DNA of 32,448 nucleotides from an uncultured Bacilli bacterium (GTDB lineage Bacteria; Bacillota_I; Bacilli_A; RF39; UBA660), in the NCBI GenBank assembly GCA_910586865.1, contig CAJUIY010000017.1, positions 1-32,448 on the forward strand. Direction: 5' to 3'. The notes under the pieces were generated by a model that worked only from the letters and a program-made list of their open reading frames with translations, was not told where the DNA came from and made no database searches. A program made the translations under genes and the position numbers. Below are positions 15,801 through 23,710 of this stretch, piece after piece. Every line of letters starts with the position of its first letter. Position 1 is the stretch's first letter.

Positions 15801-17751
15801 CCTTTAACAATTCTGCTTTATTCATTTTAGAATAATTTTTTATTCCTTTTTCTTTTGCCATTTCTTTTAACTTTGTAATTGACATAGACTCAAGATTATC
15901 ATTATCAATTTCCTCTGGCATATGGCCGTTTTCCACTAAATAATCAATCTGTTCTTTTGTTAGCGTTTCATATTCTAATAATGCCTCTGCAATTAATTTT
16001 AATAAATCTTTATTCTTTTTAATAATTTCCGTTGCTTTGGAATGACAATTATTAATAATTTTTCTCATTTCCATGTCAATTTCATTGGCAACTTCATTTG
16101 AGAAATGTTGACTTTTATTGTAATCCCTTCCTAAGAATACACTACCTTCTTGTTGTTCAAATTGTAGTGGTCCTAAATCACTCATACCATACTCAGTCAC
16201 CATTGCCCTTGCTATTTTCGTTGCTTTTTCAAAGTCATTATGAGCTCCTGTTGTGATTTCACCAAATACGATTTCTTCTGCGGTACGCCCTCCTAGTAAT
16301 CCAGTTATTTCTTCTAGTAAATCTGATTTGGTGGAACATAATTTTTCTTCACTAGGAACCATCATATTATATCCACCTGCTGCTCCACGTGGGATAATAG
16401 TAACTTTTTGAACGTCATTTGCATGAACTAGCTTTAATCCTATCACTGCATGTCCTGCTTCATGATATGCTACTAACTTACGATCATTTTCACTATATTT
16501 ATGAGAAGTTTTTGCAGGTCCCATTAACACCCTATCCGTTGCTTCATCTACTTCACTCATCGTAATTTCATTTTTATCACGTCTAACTGCAAGTAAAGCC
16601 GCTTCATTTAATAGATTTTCCAAATCCGCTCCACTAAATCCAGGTGTTCTTTTGGCAAGATTAGTAAGCGTAATGCCTTCTGCTAATTTTTTATTTTTAG
16701 AATGTACCTCTAATATTTCTTCTCTACCTCTTACATCTGGTAAATTAACAGTAACTTGTCGATCAAATCGACCAGGTCTTAAAAGTGCAGGGTCTAAAAC
16801 ATCAGGTCTATTCGTTGCCGCGATGATAATAATACCTTCATTAGCACCAAAACCGTCCATTTCCGTAAGTAATTGGTTTAGCGTTTGTTCTCTCTCATCA
16901 TGACCTCCACCTAAACCAGTACCTCTTTGTCTTCCGACAGCATCAATTTCATCAATAAAGATAAGACATGGAGCACTTCTTTTTGCTTGTTGGAACATAT
17001 CTCTAACACGACTAGCTCCTACTCCTACAAATAACTCTACGAAATCAGAACCACTAATAAAGTAGAATGGAACATTCGCTTCTCCTGCTACTGCACGTGC
17101 AAGTAAAGTTTTACCTGTTCCTGGTGGACCAACTAATAAAACTCCTTTTGGAATTCTTGCTCCTAATTTTTGGAATTTCTTAGGATTCTTTAAGAAATCA
17201 ATTAACTCTTTTACTTCTTCTTTTTCTTCTTTAAGTCCTGCAACATCTTTAAAAGTAACCTTATTATTTTCTCCACTTAATCTCGCTTTACTCTTTCCAA
17301 AGTCAAGAGAATTTTTATTACCTGCAAGTTGACGATTAAAGAAGAAGAAAGCAAAACCTATTAGTAATACAAAAGGTAGTACATTCACCGCTATTAACAA
17401 CAGAGAGGAAGAAGATGGATCTGCCTTTGCTACCAACTTGAATTTTTGTGTTTCAGAAACATCTACAATTTTTTTCATTACTTCTTCACTCATAGGAAGT
17501 CTTGCGAAGAAAGTTTCATTCTTTTTATATCCTTCTAATTTACCGGTAACCTCATATGTTTGAGCACTTACACGAGGGGTAATTAATAATTCTTCTACAT
17601 TTCCTTCATTTAGTTCCGAAATAAATTCATTATATGTTAATGTCTTCACATCTTGATTCATAATATTTAAAAAATAGAAAATACCAAGAATCAATAAAAA
17701 CATAAATAAATAAGGAACTAAACCTTTTTTTACATCTTTTTTATTTATCAT
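15787..17751 (-). CDS. ftsH: ATP-dependent zinc metalloprotease FtsH with C-terminal Rho_N/SAP-like extension
   Basis: Membrane-bound AAA+ protease of 654 aa that degrades membrane and regulatory proteins. Two transmembrane helices (about 11-30 and 115-138) flank an extracytoplasmic domain. The AAA+ domain has Walker A GPPGTGKT (208-215), Walker B LIFIDE (263-268) and second region of homology RPGRFDRQV (325-333). The protease domain has the zinc motif HEAGH (430-434). After the usual end (about residue 610, MPEEID) comes a short domain, about 620-653: LESMSITKLKEMAKEKGIKN, then YSKMNKAELLKEL. It matches the Rho N-terminal/SAP-like helical motif found in nucleic-acid-binding proteins and is unusual for FtsH. 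The start is preceded by AGGAG-type bases, and tilS ends 12 nt upstream, as in the Bacillus tilS-hpt-ftsH order without hpt. Confidence 0.95.
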   Translation of the reverse strand: MINKKDVKKGLVPYLFMFLLILGIFYFLNIMNQDVKTLTYNEFISELNEGNVEELLITPRVSAQTYEVTGKLEGYKKNETFFARLPMSEEVMKKIVDVSETQKFKLVAKADPSSSSLLLIAVNVLPFVLLIGFAFFFFNRQLAGNKNSLDFGKSKARLSGENNKVTFKDVAGLKEEKEEVKELIDFLKNPKKFQKLGARIPKGVLLVGPPGTGKTLLARAVAGEANVPFYFISGSDFVELFVGVGASRVRDMFQQAKRSAPCLIFIDEIDAVGRQRGTGLGGGHDEREQTLNQLLTEMDGFGANEGIIIIAATNRPDVLDPALLRPGRFDRQVTVNLPDVRGREEILEVHSKNKKLAEGITLTNLAKRTPGFSGADLENLLNEAALLAVRRDKNEITMSEVDEATDRVLMGPAKTSHKYSENDRKLVAYHEAGHAVIGLKLVHANDVQKVTIIPRGAAGGYNMMVPSEEKLCSTKSDLLEEITGLLGGRTAEEIVFGEITTGAHNDFEKATKIARAMVTEYGMSDLGPLQFEQQEGSVFLGRDYNKSQHFSNEVANEIDMEMRKIINNCHSKATEIIKKNKDLLKLIAEALLEYETLTKEQIDYLVENGHMPEEIDNDNLESMSITKLKEMAKEKGIKNYSKMNKAELLKELDK

Positions 17752-17763
17752 AAAATCACTCCT

Positions 17764-19086
17764 TTAACAGTATTTCATTATTATATCATAATTTTCATCT
17801 TTTTGTTTATCAAATTTAGATTTTTTTAGACCTGGTATCCATACTACTCTGTCAGTAGAGTCCACAACTACTGGCCATAAATCTCTTTCTTTTAATCCAA
17901 TCTTATTTTCAATAAAAATATCCTTAATTTTTTTCTTTCCATTTAATCCTTTTACTTGCATTCTATCTCCTAGCTTTCTTGTTCTAATAATAAGAGGTAG
18001 CGAAACATCTTTTGAGGAAAGCCTACATATGTTATTACTATTATCTTCAGTCTCCTCTATCTTTTTTATTACATGCTTGTTAGGAAGCGTGGCATATTCA
18101 TTAAATTCTATTTCATAAAAGGTTAATTCTTCGACTTCTTTCGTTAAATAAAATTCATTGTAACTTTTAATAGCAACAATTTCATTGGGAAGATTGATAC
18201 TCATATTAGCTTTATTTGATTTTACTAATTTGTTTAGAAGATCAATATGCCTTTCATTTACCAATATTAAATCATCCTGATAATAATCTTCCATAATATA
18301 ATATAGTATTTCTTTTTGTAAATAACAATCTATTTCTAGAAATTTATCAATTTTTATTCGATTACTTTTTTTATCAAGTATCTGATTGAATGCTTTATCT
18401 CTTTCTTTTTCAATATAACGAGAAGCCTCCTCGATATCTCTACTAAATTTAATGAACTTTTTATGTACATTGCTATCTTCCTCTTTTAAAAATGGTAAAA
18501 TATTTTTTCGATATCGATTTCTAGTATATTTCATCTTCGAATTCGATTCATCTTCAAAATAAGGAACTTTATGAATCACATCATACTCTTCTAACTCTTT
18601 TTTGGTATAAGAGATGAACGGCCTTACTATTTTATAATCATCTAATTCTACTATCTTATGGAATCCACTATATCCTTCTAAATAAGAACCTCTAACAATC
18701 CTCATTAAAATAGTTTCCATTAAATCATCTCCATGATGAGCAGTCATTAAATAATTAGCATTATACTTTTTAACTACTTCTTCAAAGAAATGATATCTAA
18801 TATTCCTAGCTTCATTATGAAAATTATCATCTCCATATTTTTCAATAATCATAGATTCGAAGAAGACATCTTTCTCTTGACAATAATTCCTTAGAAATTC
18901 CTCTTCTTCTACACTCTGTTTTCTAACATTATGATTCACATGGGCACAAATTATTTTTAAATGATATTCTTCCTTTATCTTTAATATCATATCAAATAGT
19001 GCCATAGAATCTGGACCAGCAGAACAACCTATTACAATAATATCATTTTTTTGAAAGTTAAAGTTATCTAAAATATTTATACTCAT
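17764..19086 (-). CDS. tilS: tRNA(Ile)-lysidine synthase
   Basis: ATP-dependent ligation of lysine to C34 of the AUA-reading tRNA-Ile. The 440-aa protein has the PP-loop near the N-terminus, IGCSAGPDSMAL (residues 19-30; SAGPDS where SGGxDS is commonest), AHVNHNVRKQSVEEEEF, and HHGDDLMETILMRIVRGS typical of the N-type ATP pyrophosphatase domain. The C-terminal part contains RTRKLGDRMQVKGLNGKKKI, characteristic of the TilS C-terminal domain. The gene lies between divIC and ftsH as in Bacillus; the hpt gene that usually separates it from ftsH is absent. Confidence 0.93.
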   Translation of the reverse strand: MSINILDNFNFQKNDIIVIGCSAGPDSMALFDMILKIKEEYHLKIICAHVNHNVRKQSVEEEEFLRNYCQEKDVFFESMIIEKYGDDNFHNEARNIRYHFFEEVVKKYNANYLMTAHHGDDLMETILMRIVRGSYLEGYSGFHKIVELDDYKIVRPFISYTKKELEEYDVIHKVPYFEDESNSKMKYTRNRYRKNILPFLKEEDSNVHKKFIKFSRDIEEASRYIEKERDKAFNQILDKKSNRIKIDKFLEIDCYLQKEILYYIMEDYYQDDLILVNERHIDLLNKLVKSNKANMSINLPNEIVAIKSYNEFYLTKEVEELTFYEIEFNEYATLPNKHVIKKIEETEDNSNNICRLSSKDVSLPLIIRTRKLGDRMQVKGLNGKKKIKDIFIENKIGLKERDLWPVVVDSTDRVVWIPGLKKSKFDKQKDENYDIIMKYC

Positions 19087-19134
19087 TCACTACCACCATC
19101 TTCATTCTATCGAAAAACGATACTTTTTTCAACT

Positions 19135-19157
19135 AAAAAATCTACGGAATCCGTAGA
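19135..19157 (-). terminator. Intrinsic terminator of divIC
   Basis: Minus-strand stem TCTACGG-ATT-CCGTAGA (plus arms 19141-19147 and 19151-19157) followed by six T (plus A run 19135-19140). The divIC stop TAG (19142-19144) is within the 3' arm. Confidence 0.85.
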
Positions 19158-19435
19158 ATAATTTCTCCATCCTTTGAATAAGAATACTTTTCTCTAGCAT
19201 ATCTTGCGATATAATCTGGATCTTGTAACTTAGAAGCATCCACCTTTAATTCATCCTCTTGATCTTTTAAAGCCACTAGCTCCTTCTTTAGTTCCTTTTT
19301 TTCTTGATATTTATTATATATTTCTACCCAATATTTACCTATTGTTATGGTAGTGACAATAATGATTGCAACAGAAGAAAAACCAAGAAAAAACAATCTT
19401 TTTAAGGATTTATTATCTTTTGTTTTTTTTGCCAT
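19142..19435 (-). CDS. divIC: Septum formation initiator DivIC/FtsB-like
   Basis: Small bitopic division protein of about 97 aa. A basic cytoplasmic N-terminus (MAKKTKDNKSLKR) is followed by one membrane helix (about 14-34, LFFLGFSSVAIIIVTTITIG) and an extracytoplasmic coiled coil (about 40-75, YQEKKELKKELVALKDQEDE). It ends with the family motif DPDYIARYAREKY. DivIC partners with FtsL and DivIB in the divisome. Two adjacent ATGs (19438, 19435) follow GGTAGG/AGGTG; 19435 has the better spacing. Location downstream of yabP-yabQ and upstream of tilS is the Bacillus order, minus yabR, spoIIE, yabS and yabT. Confidence 0.9.
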   Translation of the reverse strand: MAKKTKDNKSLKRLFFLGFSSVAIIIVTTITIGKYWVEIYNKYQEKKELKKELVALKDQEDELKVDASKLQDPDYIARYAREKYSYSKDGEIILRIP

Positions 19436-19470
19436 CATTATCACCTACCATTCCATTATTATCTTATTAT

Positions 19471-19498
19471 AGTATAACACTACTTCTTTTGAAAGCAA
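19471..19498 (-). promoter_or_regulatory. Promoter of divIC
   Basis: Minus strand TTGCTT (plus 19493-19498), 16-nt spacer, TATACT (plus 19471-19476) with an upstream TG (extended -10). Contains the TAGTGTTATACT string also seen at 4693. It separates divIC from yabQ. Confidence 0.55.
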
Positions 19499-19819
19499 TT
19501 AGTTTTTCTTCTTTTTTTGCAGCTTGACACTTATTTTACTCTTTAAAAGATTCACATATTTATTTATTTTTAAAAAGCTAAATAAATACCCCAAAGCTAC
19601 AAATAGAATAAAATAATAATTAATGATTCCCTGATTCAATTTTTTCATAATAAGAAAATATAGCAAAGAGCAATCTATAATATAGACTCCCGTTATTATA
19701 ATTTTGAATAGCAATTTTTTTGTAAAAAGATAGCGATAATTAAGATTGGTACAAATAGAGAAAAAAATACCAAATACAAAAGAAAAAAGAAGAGAAATAA
19801 TCTGTGTTCTTAAAGCCAT
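19499..19819 (-). CDS. yabQ: Spore cortex biosynthesis protein YabQ-like
   Basis: A 106-aa membrane protein with about three hydrophobic helices (about 5-25, 36-58, 66-85) and a Lys-rich C-terminus. Similarity is weak in detail but length, topology and position fit YabQ: it lies directly between yabP and divIC, exactly as in Bacillus. In Bacillus YabQ is a membrane protein needed for spore cortex formation. The ATG overlaps the yabP stop codon by one base (TAATG), showing translational coupling. Identification relies mainly on context. Confidence 0.75.
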   Translation of the reverse strand: MALRTQIISLLFSFVFGIFFSICTNLNYRYLFTKKLLFKIIITGVYIIDCSLLYFLIMKKLNQGIINYYFILFVALGYLFSFLKINKYVNLLKSKISVKLQKKKKN

Positions 19820-20109
19820 TACTTAAATAACCTGTTAAATAAGCTAGATTCTTTTGTTTTTTTACTATTTTCCTCTAAATAATTAATTCCAGTAATTAAT
19901 CCTCGTATCGAAACATGCCCTTGTACCGTATCTAATTTAATTAATTCTAAATCTTCTCCTTTTACTAAAATAAATCCCATAACAGTTTCTAATAAAAATT
20001 GTTCCGTATCAAAATTATCAATCTTTTTCACTCCTGTTACCATTAAGTTTTTTCTTTCTACTAAACTAATACCATGACTATAATTTACTATTTGTTCTTG
20101 TTTTTCCAT
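19819..20109 (-). CDS. yabP: Sporulation protein YabP
   Basis: A small cytoplasmic beta-rich protein with the YabP/YqfC pattern: HGISLVERKNLMVTGVKKID (about residues 12-31), DTEQFLLETVMGFILVKGED and GHVSIRGLITGINYLEE. In Bacillus, YabP and YqfC relatives are required for sporulation. The start is uncertain: ATG 20109 follows AAAGGA by about 12 nt; in-frame ATGs at 20121 and 20133 are alternatives, the latter preceded by AGGAGT with a two-codon ATGAAATAA between. It is coupled to yabQ by a TAATG overlap. In Bacillus rqcP/yabO precedes it; no S4-domain gene is seen here. Confidence 0.88.
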   Translation of the reverse strand: MEKQEQIVNYSHGISLVERKNLMVTGVKKIDNFDTEQFLLETVMGFILVKGEDLELIKLDTVQGHVSIRGLITGINYLEENSKKTKESSLFNRLFK

Positions 20110-20186
20110 TTCTGTTTCCATTCCTTTCTGCATACTTTTATTTCATACTCCTAATAAATGATATGCGAAAGAAAATAATTTATGAT

Positions 20187-20209
20187 AAAAAAAGATGCTA
20201 CTCTGCATC
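20187..20209 (-). terminator. Intrinsic terminator of spoVG
   Basis: Minus-strand stem GATGC-AGAGTA-GCATC (plus arms 20194-20198 and 20205-20209) followed by seven T (plus A run 20187-20193). The spoVG stop TAG (20198-20200) spans loop and stem. Confidence 0.8.
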
Positions 20210-20476
20210 CTTATCTTCATCTTCTGCTTTATTATAAGCATCAATAATAGCTTCTTCAAACATTGCTCTAACTTCTGGATTGATTGGATGAGCAATATCA
20301 CGATATCCACCAGCTGCTGTCTTACGACTTGGCATAGCGATAAATAAACCATTATCTCCTTCAATAACTCTAATATCATGAACTGCAAAACTATCATCTA
20401 ATAATACTGATGCAATTCCTTTCATACGTGATCCTTCTTTTTCAATTTTACGTACATTAACAGATGTAATTTTCAT
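20198..20476 (-). CDS. spoVG: RNA-binding regulator SpoVG
   Basis: A 92-aa protein matching SpoVG: MKITSVNVRKIEKEGSRMKG at the start, VHDIRVIEGDNGLFIAMPSR in the centre and the conserved DIAHPINPEVR near residue 70. SpoVG is a site-specific RNA/DNA-binding regulator affecting septation and sporulation in Bacillus. The ATG 20476 is preceded by AGGGAGG; an earlier in-frame ATG at 20503 would include the ribosome site in the coding region and is rejected. It is a monocistronic unit with its own promoter and terminator. Confidence 0.96.
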   Translation of the reverse strand: MKITSVNVRKIEKEGSRMKGIASVLLDDSFAVHDIRVIEGDNGLFIAMPSRKTAAGGYRDIAHPINPEVRAMFEEAIIDAYNKAEDEDKDAE

Positions 20477-20517
20477 ATTTTGTCCTCCCTCTAAAAGTAT
20501 CACTACTTTCTATATTC

Positions 20518-20546
20518 ATTTTATAATAACAAATAAAAAAATGCAA
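20518..20546 (-). promoter_or_regulatory. SigA-type promoter of spoVG
   Basis: Minus strand TTGCAT (plus 20541-20546), 17-nt spacer, TAAAAT (plus 20518-20523). In Bacillus spoVG is transcribed by SigH; I see no convincing AGGANNN/GAAT pair here, so the housekeeping-type signal is the better match. Confidence 0.6.
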
Positions 20547-20580
20547 CTATAATTTGGAATTATTTAACAACATTTTATTT

Positions 20581-20817
20581 CTAGGATTGTTTAATAGCCA
20601 CTTCTTTTATTTCTAGATTACGTATTAAGATGTCATTATAACTAAAAGATTTAATTCTTTTTACTTTTCCTATTACTTCAATAGTAAATACCGATTGATA
20701 AACTCCAACTATTTTTCCAATAAACTCATCTACTTGATTTCTAGCACCCTTAAACTTAAAAGCAAAAGCATTACCTCTTTTTTTTAAGATATCCTTTCTA
20801 ATTTTATCTATATTCAT
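20581..20817 (-). CDS. veg: Veg protein
   Basis: A 78-aa protein of the Veg family: an N-terminal helix (MNIDKIRKDILKKRG) followed by a small SH3-like beta barrel, with SVFTIEVIGKVKRIKSFSYN DILIR at the end corresponding to the Veg core. In Bacillus, Veg is abundantly made and stimulates biofilm matrix expression by acting on SinR; that partner is not visible here. The ATG overlaps the yabG stop (ATGA), so yabG and veg are coupled, as their adjacency in Bacillus suggests. It is notable alongside a SipW/TasA-like locus 6 kb away, since Veg affects matrix genes in Bacillus; the connection is inference. Confidence 0.88.
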   Translation of the reverse strand: MNIDKIRKDILKKRGNAFAFKFKGARNQVDEFIGKIVGVYQSVFTIEVIGKVKRIKSFSYNDILIRNLEIKEVAIKQS

Positions 20818-21605
20818 CTAGGATACCCCACAAACATTGTCCCATTCGTAATAATTCCTCCCATTCCGTCTGATCCATACTTTGTTTTTTCAATTAACTT
20901 TAATAAATCAATACTTTCATTTTTTACGGATAATGCCACACTAGATGCGATAATTGCTGGATCTAATGCATGTATATTAATTCTTTTTGGACTAGAAGCA
21001 AAATTAGAACCCGCTTTTATTAATTCTTCATAGTCAGACTGACAAGCTCCAGAAATTATAATTAATTTATTTTGATCTTTTTCATATTTTCTGGCCATTT
21101 TCACTGCTTTAATAAAGTTTTTAGAGTTTTGATAGTTTTCTAAATTATCCTTATCATTTTTCTTTTTATAATAAGCATCATGTCCAGTAATCACTAAAAT
21201 ATCAGGATTATACTCATTTAGATATTCTGATATATACTTGTAAACATCCTCTTCTTTTAATGATAGACCAAAGGCTTGAACATTCAAATCATGATAAAAA
21301 TTAATACATCTTTCTAAATATTCCTCATCCCCATCAATATGCAAAATTTTTCCTGGTAAATAAAAATATTCATCTCGATTTAAATCAATACTCTTCAAAT
21401 TTTTATTAATGATTTCTCGATCCATCTTTATGGGATCTTCTTTTACTTCTTCTTTTTTCAAATCCTCTACTTCACAATCGGCATAAAGACGTAAATCTAC
21501 CCCTTTTAATGTTACTACATTAGAAGAGATATCGATTATTTTAAACAAGATATCGTTATTATAAGACTTTCTACTGACAATATCTCCAATTTGGAATTGC
21601 ATCAT
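20814..21605 (-). CDS. yabG: Sporulation-specific protease YabG
   Basis: A 263-aa protein matching peptidase family U57 (YabG), which trims spore-coat proteins in Bacillus. N-terminal SH3-like start MMQFQIGDIVSRKSYNNDIL; catalytic-type positions are the His in VITGHDAYYKK (His142) and the Cys in ISGACQSDYEELIKAGSNFA (Cys188), consistent with a clostripain-like Cys/His arrangement. IHALDPAIIASS and TKYGSDGMGG are also family-typical. GGTGGTGAT precedes two adjacent ATGs (21605, 21602). It overlaps veg by 4 nt and ends in TGA. In Bacillus it directly follows ksgA; here a 4-kb insertion separates them. Confidence 0.92.
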   Translation of the reverse strand: MMQFQIGDIVSRKSYNNDILFKIIDISSNVVTLKGVDLRLYADCEVEDLKKEEVKEDPIKMDREIINKNLKSIDLNRDEYFYLPGKILHIDGDEEYLERCINFYHDLNVQAFGLSLKEEDVYKYISEYLNEYNPDILVITGHDAYYKKKNDKDNLENYQNSKNFIKAVKMARKYEKDQNKLIIISGACQSDYEELIKAGSNFASSPKRINIHALDPAIIASSVALSVKNESIDLLKLIEKTKYGSDGMGGIITNGTMFVGYPR

Positions 21606-21919
21606 ATCACCACCACTTAAGAATATGCTTGTAGAAGAGAAAATAATACAAGAAACCTTTCTATCATAAAAAATATAAACTAGTCTTTATTATATAGTAA
21701 ATATTGTAACAGACATATTCTTACTTTCTAAAATAAAATTTGTAAAAAGATAAAAGACTATTCTAGACCAGATTCTAAGTGAAATAAAACTTTCAACCTT
21801 AAAGATACATTTAATGATTATTTAACTAAAAAATGATTAATAGCAAAATAAAAAAGTTGACAAATCAATCCTTTTAACTTATTTTAGTGTATAAGAAAAT
21901 ATGGAATTATGGTGATAAG
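21606..21919. other. Divergent intergenic region between yabG and the zinc-ribbon gene
   Basis: Very AT-rich. It holds the plus-strand promoter at 21857-21885. On the minus strand a TATAAT-like -10 near 21690-21697 could serve yabG, but I find no good -35. No hairpin, small gene or repeat stands out in the rest. Confidence 0.5.
21857..21885 (+). promoter_or_regulatory. Promoter of the zinc-ribbon membrane protein gene
   Basis: TTGACA (21857-21862), 17-nt spacer, TATTTT (21880-21885). Transcription would start near 21892, downstream of a possible GTG at 21887, which supports the ATG at 21920 as start. Confidence 0.65.
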
Positions 21920-22480
21920 ATGAGATGTCCTAAGTGTAATAAGAAAATAACAGGAAATTTTTGTATGTTTTGTGGCTATATGTTAAACGGCAATTATATT
22001 AAAAAAAACAATAATAAAGTTTCTGAGCTTGAAAAAGTATTTGATAAAGAATATAAAAAGATTGTTAGGAATGAGAATAAAAGGATTGTATTCTTACTTG
22101 GTCCTTTATACTTTGGTTATAGAAATTACTTCTTTTTAGGATTCATTTTAGAATTTTTTAATATTATTAGTTACTGGATTTTATATATTATTTTTTATAA
22201 ACTAACGAATATTGGACCATTTTCTTTTGCACCTCTTTTTATTCTTTTGTATTTTTTCTTAAATAAATTTTTTTGGATAACATTTAGTAATTCAATCTAT
22301 ATTTTTTTGGTAAATAAAAAGATTCAGAAAATAAAAAGAAAATGTAAAACGAACAAAGAGGATGCTATTGTAAATATAAGGATTAGAAATATTTATAAAC
22401 CAATAGGTATAGCCATTATTATTGTCATTCTACCAATCATAGTATTTATTACAGTTCGATGGTATTATGGTAATCTATAG
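21920..22480 (+). CDS. Zinc-ribbon membrane protein, 186 aa
   Basis: The N-terminus carries a zinc ribbon, MRCPKCNKKITGNFCMFCGY, with two CxxC pairs (residues 3-6 and 15-18). A charged linker follows (about 25-55), then hydrophobic helices (about 58-135) and a final helix near the C-terminus (about 160-180). The layout resembles zinc-ribbon/DUF2628-type membrane proteins of unknown role. ATG 21920 follows GGTG by 5 nt. It is the only complete plus-strand gene in the window, divergent from yabG and convergent with the ABC cassette, in an inserted segment absent from the Bacillus locus. Function unknown. Confidence 0.75.
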   Translation: MRCPKCNKKITGNFCMFCGYMLNGNYIKKNNNKVSELEKVFDKEYKKIVRNENKRIVFLLGPLYFGYRNYFFLGFILEFFNIISYWILYIIFYKLTNIGPFSFAPLFILLYFFLNKFFWITFSNSIYIFLVNKKIQKIKRKCKTNKEDAIVNIRIRNIYKPIGIAIIIVILPIIVFITVRWYYGNL

Positions 22481-22591
22481 CGTTTTTTATTGTAAATCAT
22501 ATTATTATTTAAATGCTAATATACAGATATTACTATTTAGAATTCATTTATATGAATTTCTTTTCTTTATATAGAAAAATTTCTTATAAAG

Positions 22592-22621
22592 AAAAAACTA
22601 AAAACAATAGTACGTTTTTAG
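22592..22621 (-). terminator. Intrinsic terminator of the ABC cassette
   Basis: Minus-strand stem CTAAAAAC-GTACTATT-GTTTTTAG (plus arms 22598-22605 and 22614-22621) followed by TTTTTTC. The stop TAA of the last cassette gene (22618-22620) lies in the 5' arm. Confidence 0.7.
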
Positions 22622-23100
22622 TTAATCATAAACCAATACACAACTAATTTTATTAACATTATTAATGTTATGACAATTAACATTTCATTTTCATATTCTT
22701 TTCTTTTAGGAAGTAGAATTACAACTAATGTTGTAGCAAGAATATTACAAATTAGATATGCTAAATATAACCTCCCCATTAACACAAAATCTATAAAAGA
22801 ATTAAAAACAAAAAGGATACTAGAATTTATAATTATATTTTTTATAATATATAAATTATATTTTTTTCTGCCAATTCTTATGATTATATTTTTTCGATTT
22901 AAAACATAAAAATAATAATTATCAAAAAAAACTTTAAAAAATAAAAATGTAAATAAAATACTATACATAATATCCAAAGCTCTGAATGTAGTTATATATT
23001 TTACCCCTGAAAAATAATCAGATTCAGAAAATAATGTTTTAGTTGCAATAGTCAATAACAATATAAATAAATAGCTACTTTTTCTTATCTTTATCTTCAT
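22618..23100 (-). CDS. Cassette membrane protein, 160 aa
   Basis: A highly hydrophobic protein with four to five predicted helices and short basic loops; no recognised family. It starts 26 nt inside the end of the ABC ATPase gene, so its translation is probably coupled to the ATPase, and it ends the cassette at a terminator. Reasonable roles are a third permease subunit or an immunity-type membrane protein of an export cassette; neither can be shown from sequence. Confidence 0.7.
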   Translation of the reverse strand: MKIKIRKSSYLFILLLTIATKTLFSESDYFSGVKYITTFRALDIMYSILFTFLFFKVFFDNYYFYVLNRKNIIIRIGRKKYNLYIIKNIIINSSILFVFNSFIDFVLMGRLYLAYLICNILATTLVVILLPKRKEYENEMLIVITLIMLIKLVVYWFMIN

Positions 23101-23701
23101 ATATTTTATGATCCTTTATAATAAGTTTTCTAGAGTAATCAAGTTTATCCATCAAGTCATGAGAAGCTATCATAATTACTTTATCATTTTTATCAGAATA
23201 TTTTTTGATAATTTCAAAAAACAATTTTACTGCCTCTTGGTCTAACCCTCTCGTAGGTTCATCCAATAAAATGATATCTTGATTTTCCATGATAGCCTGT
23301 ATAATAGAAGTTTTTTGTCTCATTCCTACAGAGTAATTTTTTATTTTTTCTTTACTATATAAATCAAGATTAAAATCTTCACATAGTTTTTTTATTTTAT
23401 TTTCTGCTTCTTCATCATAATTATTTAACAAAGAATATAAATATTTCAAATTATATAAAATCGTTTCATTCTCAATAAAACCTGGATTTTCTATAACGGC
23501 ACCTATTCTTTTTCCTTTTTCAATTACTATTTCACCTCTATCAGGTTCCATAATATCCGCAATCATCTTAAACAAAGTAGATTTTCCACTTCCATTCAAC
23601 CCATAAAGATGAATTACTTCTCCTTTTTTAAATTTCAAATTAACATCTTCAAAAAGGATATTATTTCTAAATTTTTTATATACATTTTTAATTTCTAACA
23701 T
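23075..23701 (-). CDS. ABC transporter ATP-binding protein
   Basis: A 208-aa nucleotide-binding domain with Walker A GLNGSGKS (34-41), ABC signature YSVGM (123-127), Walker B DIILLDE (142-148) and the H-loop His181. The signature is the variant common in ABC-2/bacteriocin-type exporters. It is 10 nt downstream of one membrane subunit gene and overlaps another membrane gene, within a run that begins with a secreted protein gene. It energises the cassette's membrane proteins; whether they export the secreted protein or confer self-protection is not known. Confidence 0.93.
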   Translation of the reverse strand: MLEIKNVYKKFRNNILFEDVNLKFKKGEVIHLYGLNGSGKSTLFKMIADIMEPDRGEIVIEKGKRIGAVIENPGFIENETILYNLKYLYSLLNNYDEEAENKIKKLCEDFNLDLYSKEKIKNYSVGMRQKTSIIQAIMENQDIILLDEPTRGLDQEAVKLFFEIIKKYSDKNDKVIMIASHDLMDKLDYSRKLIIKDHKIYEDKDKKK

Positions 23702-23710
23702 ATTTTCCTC

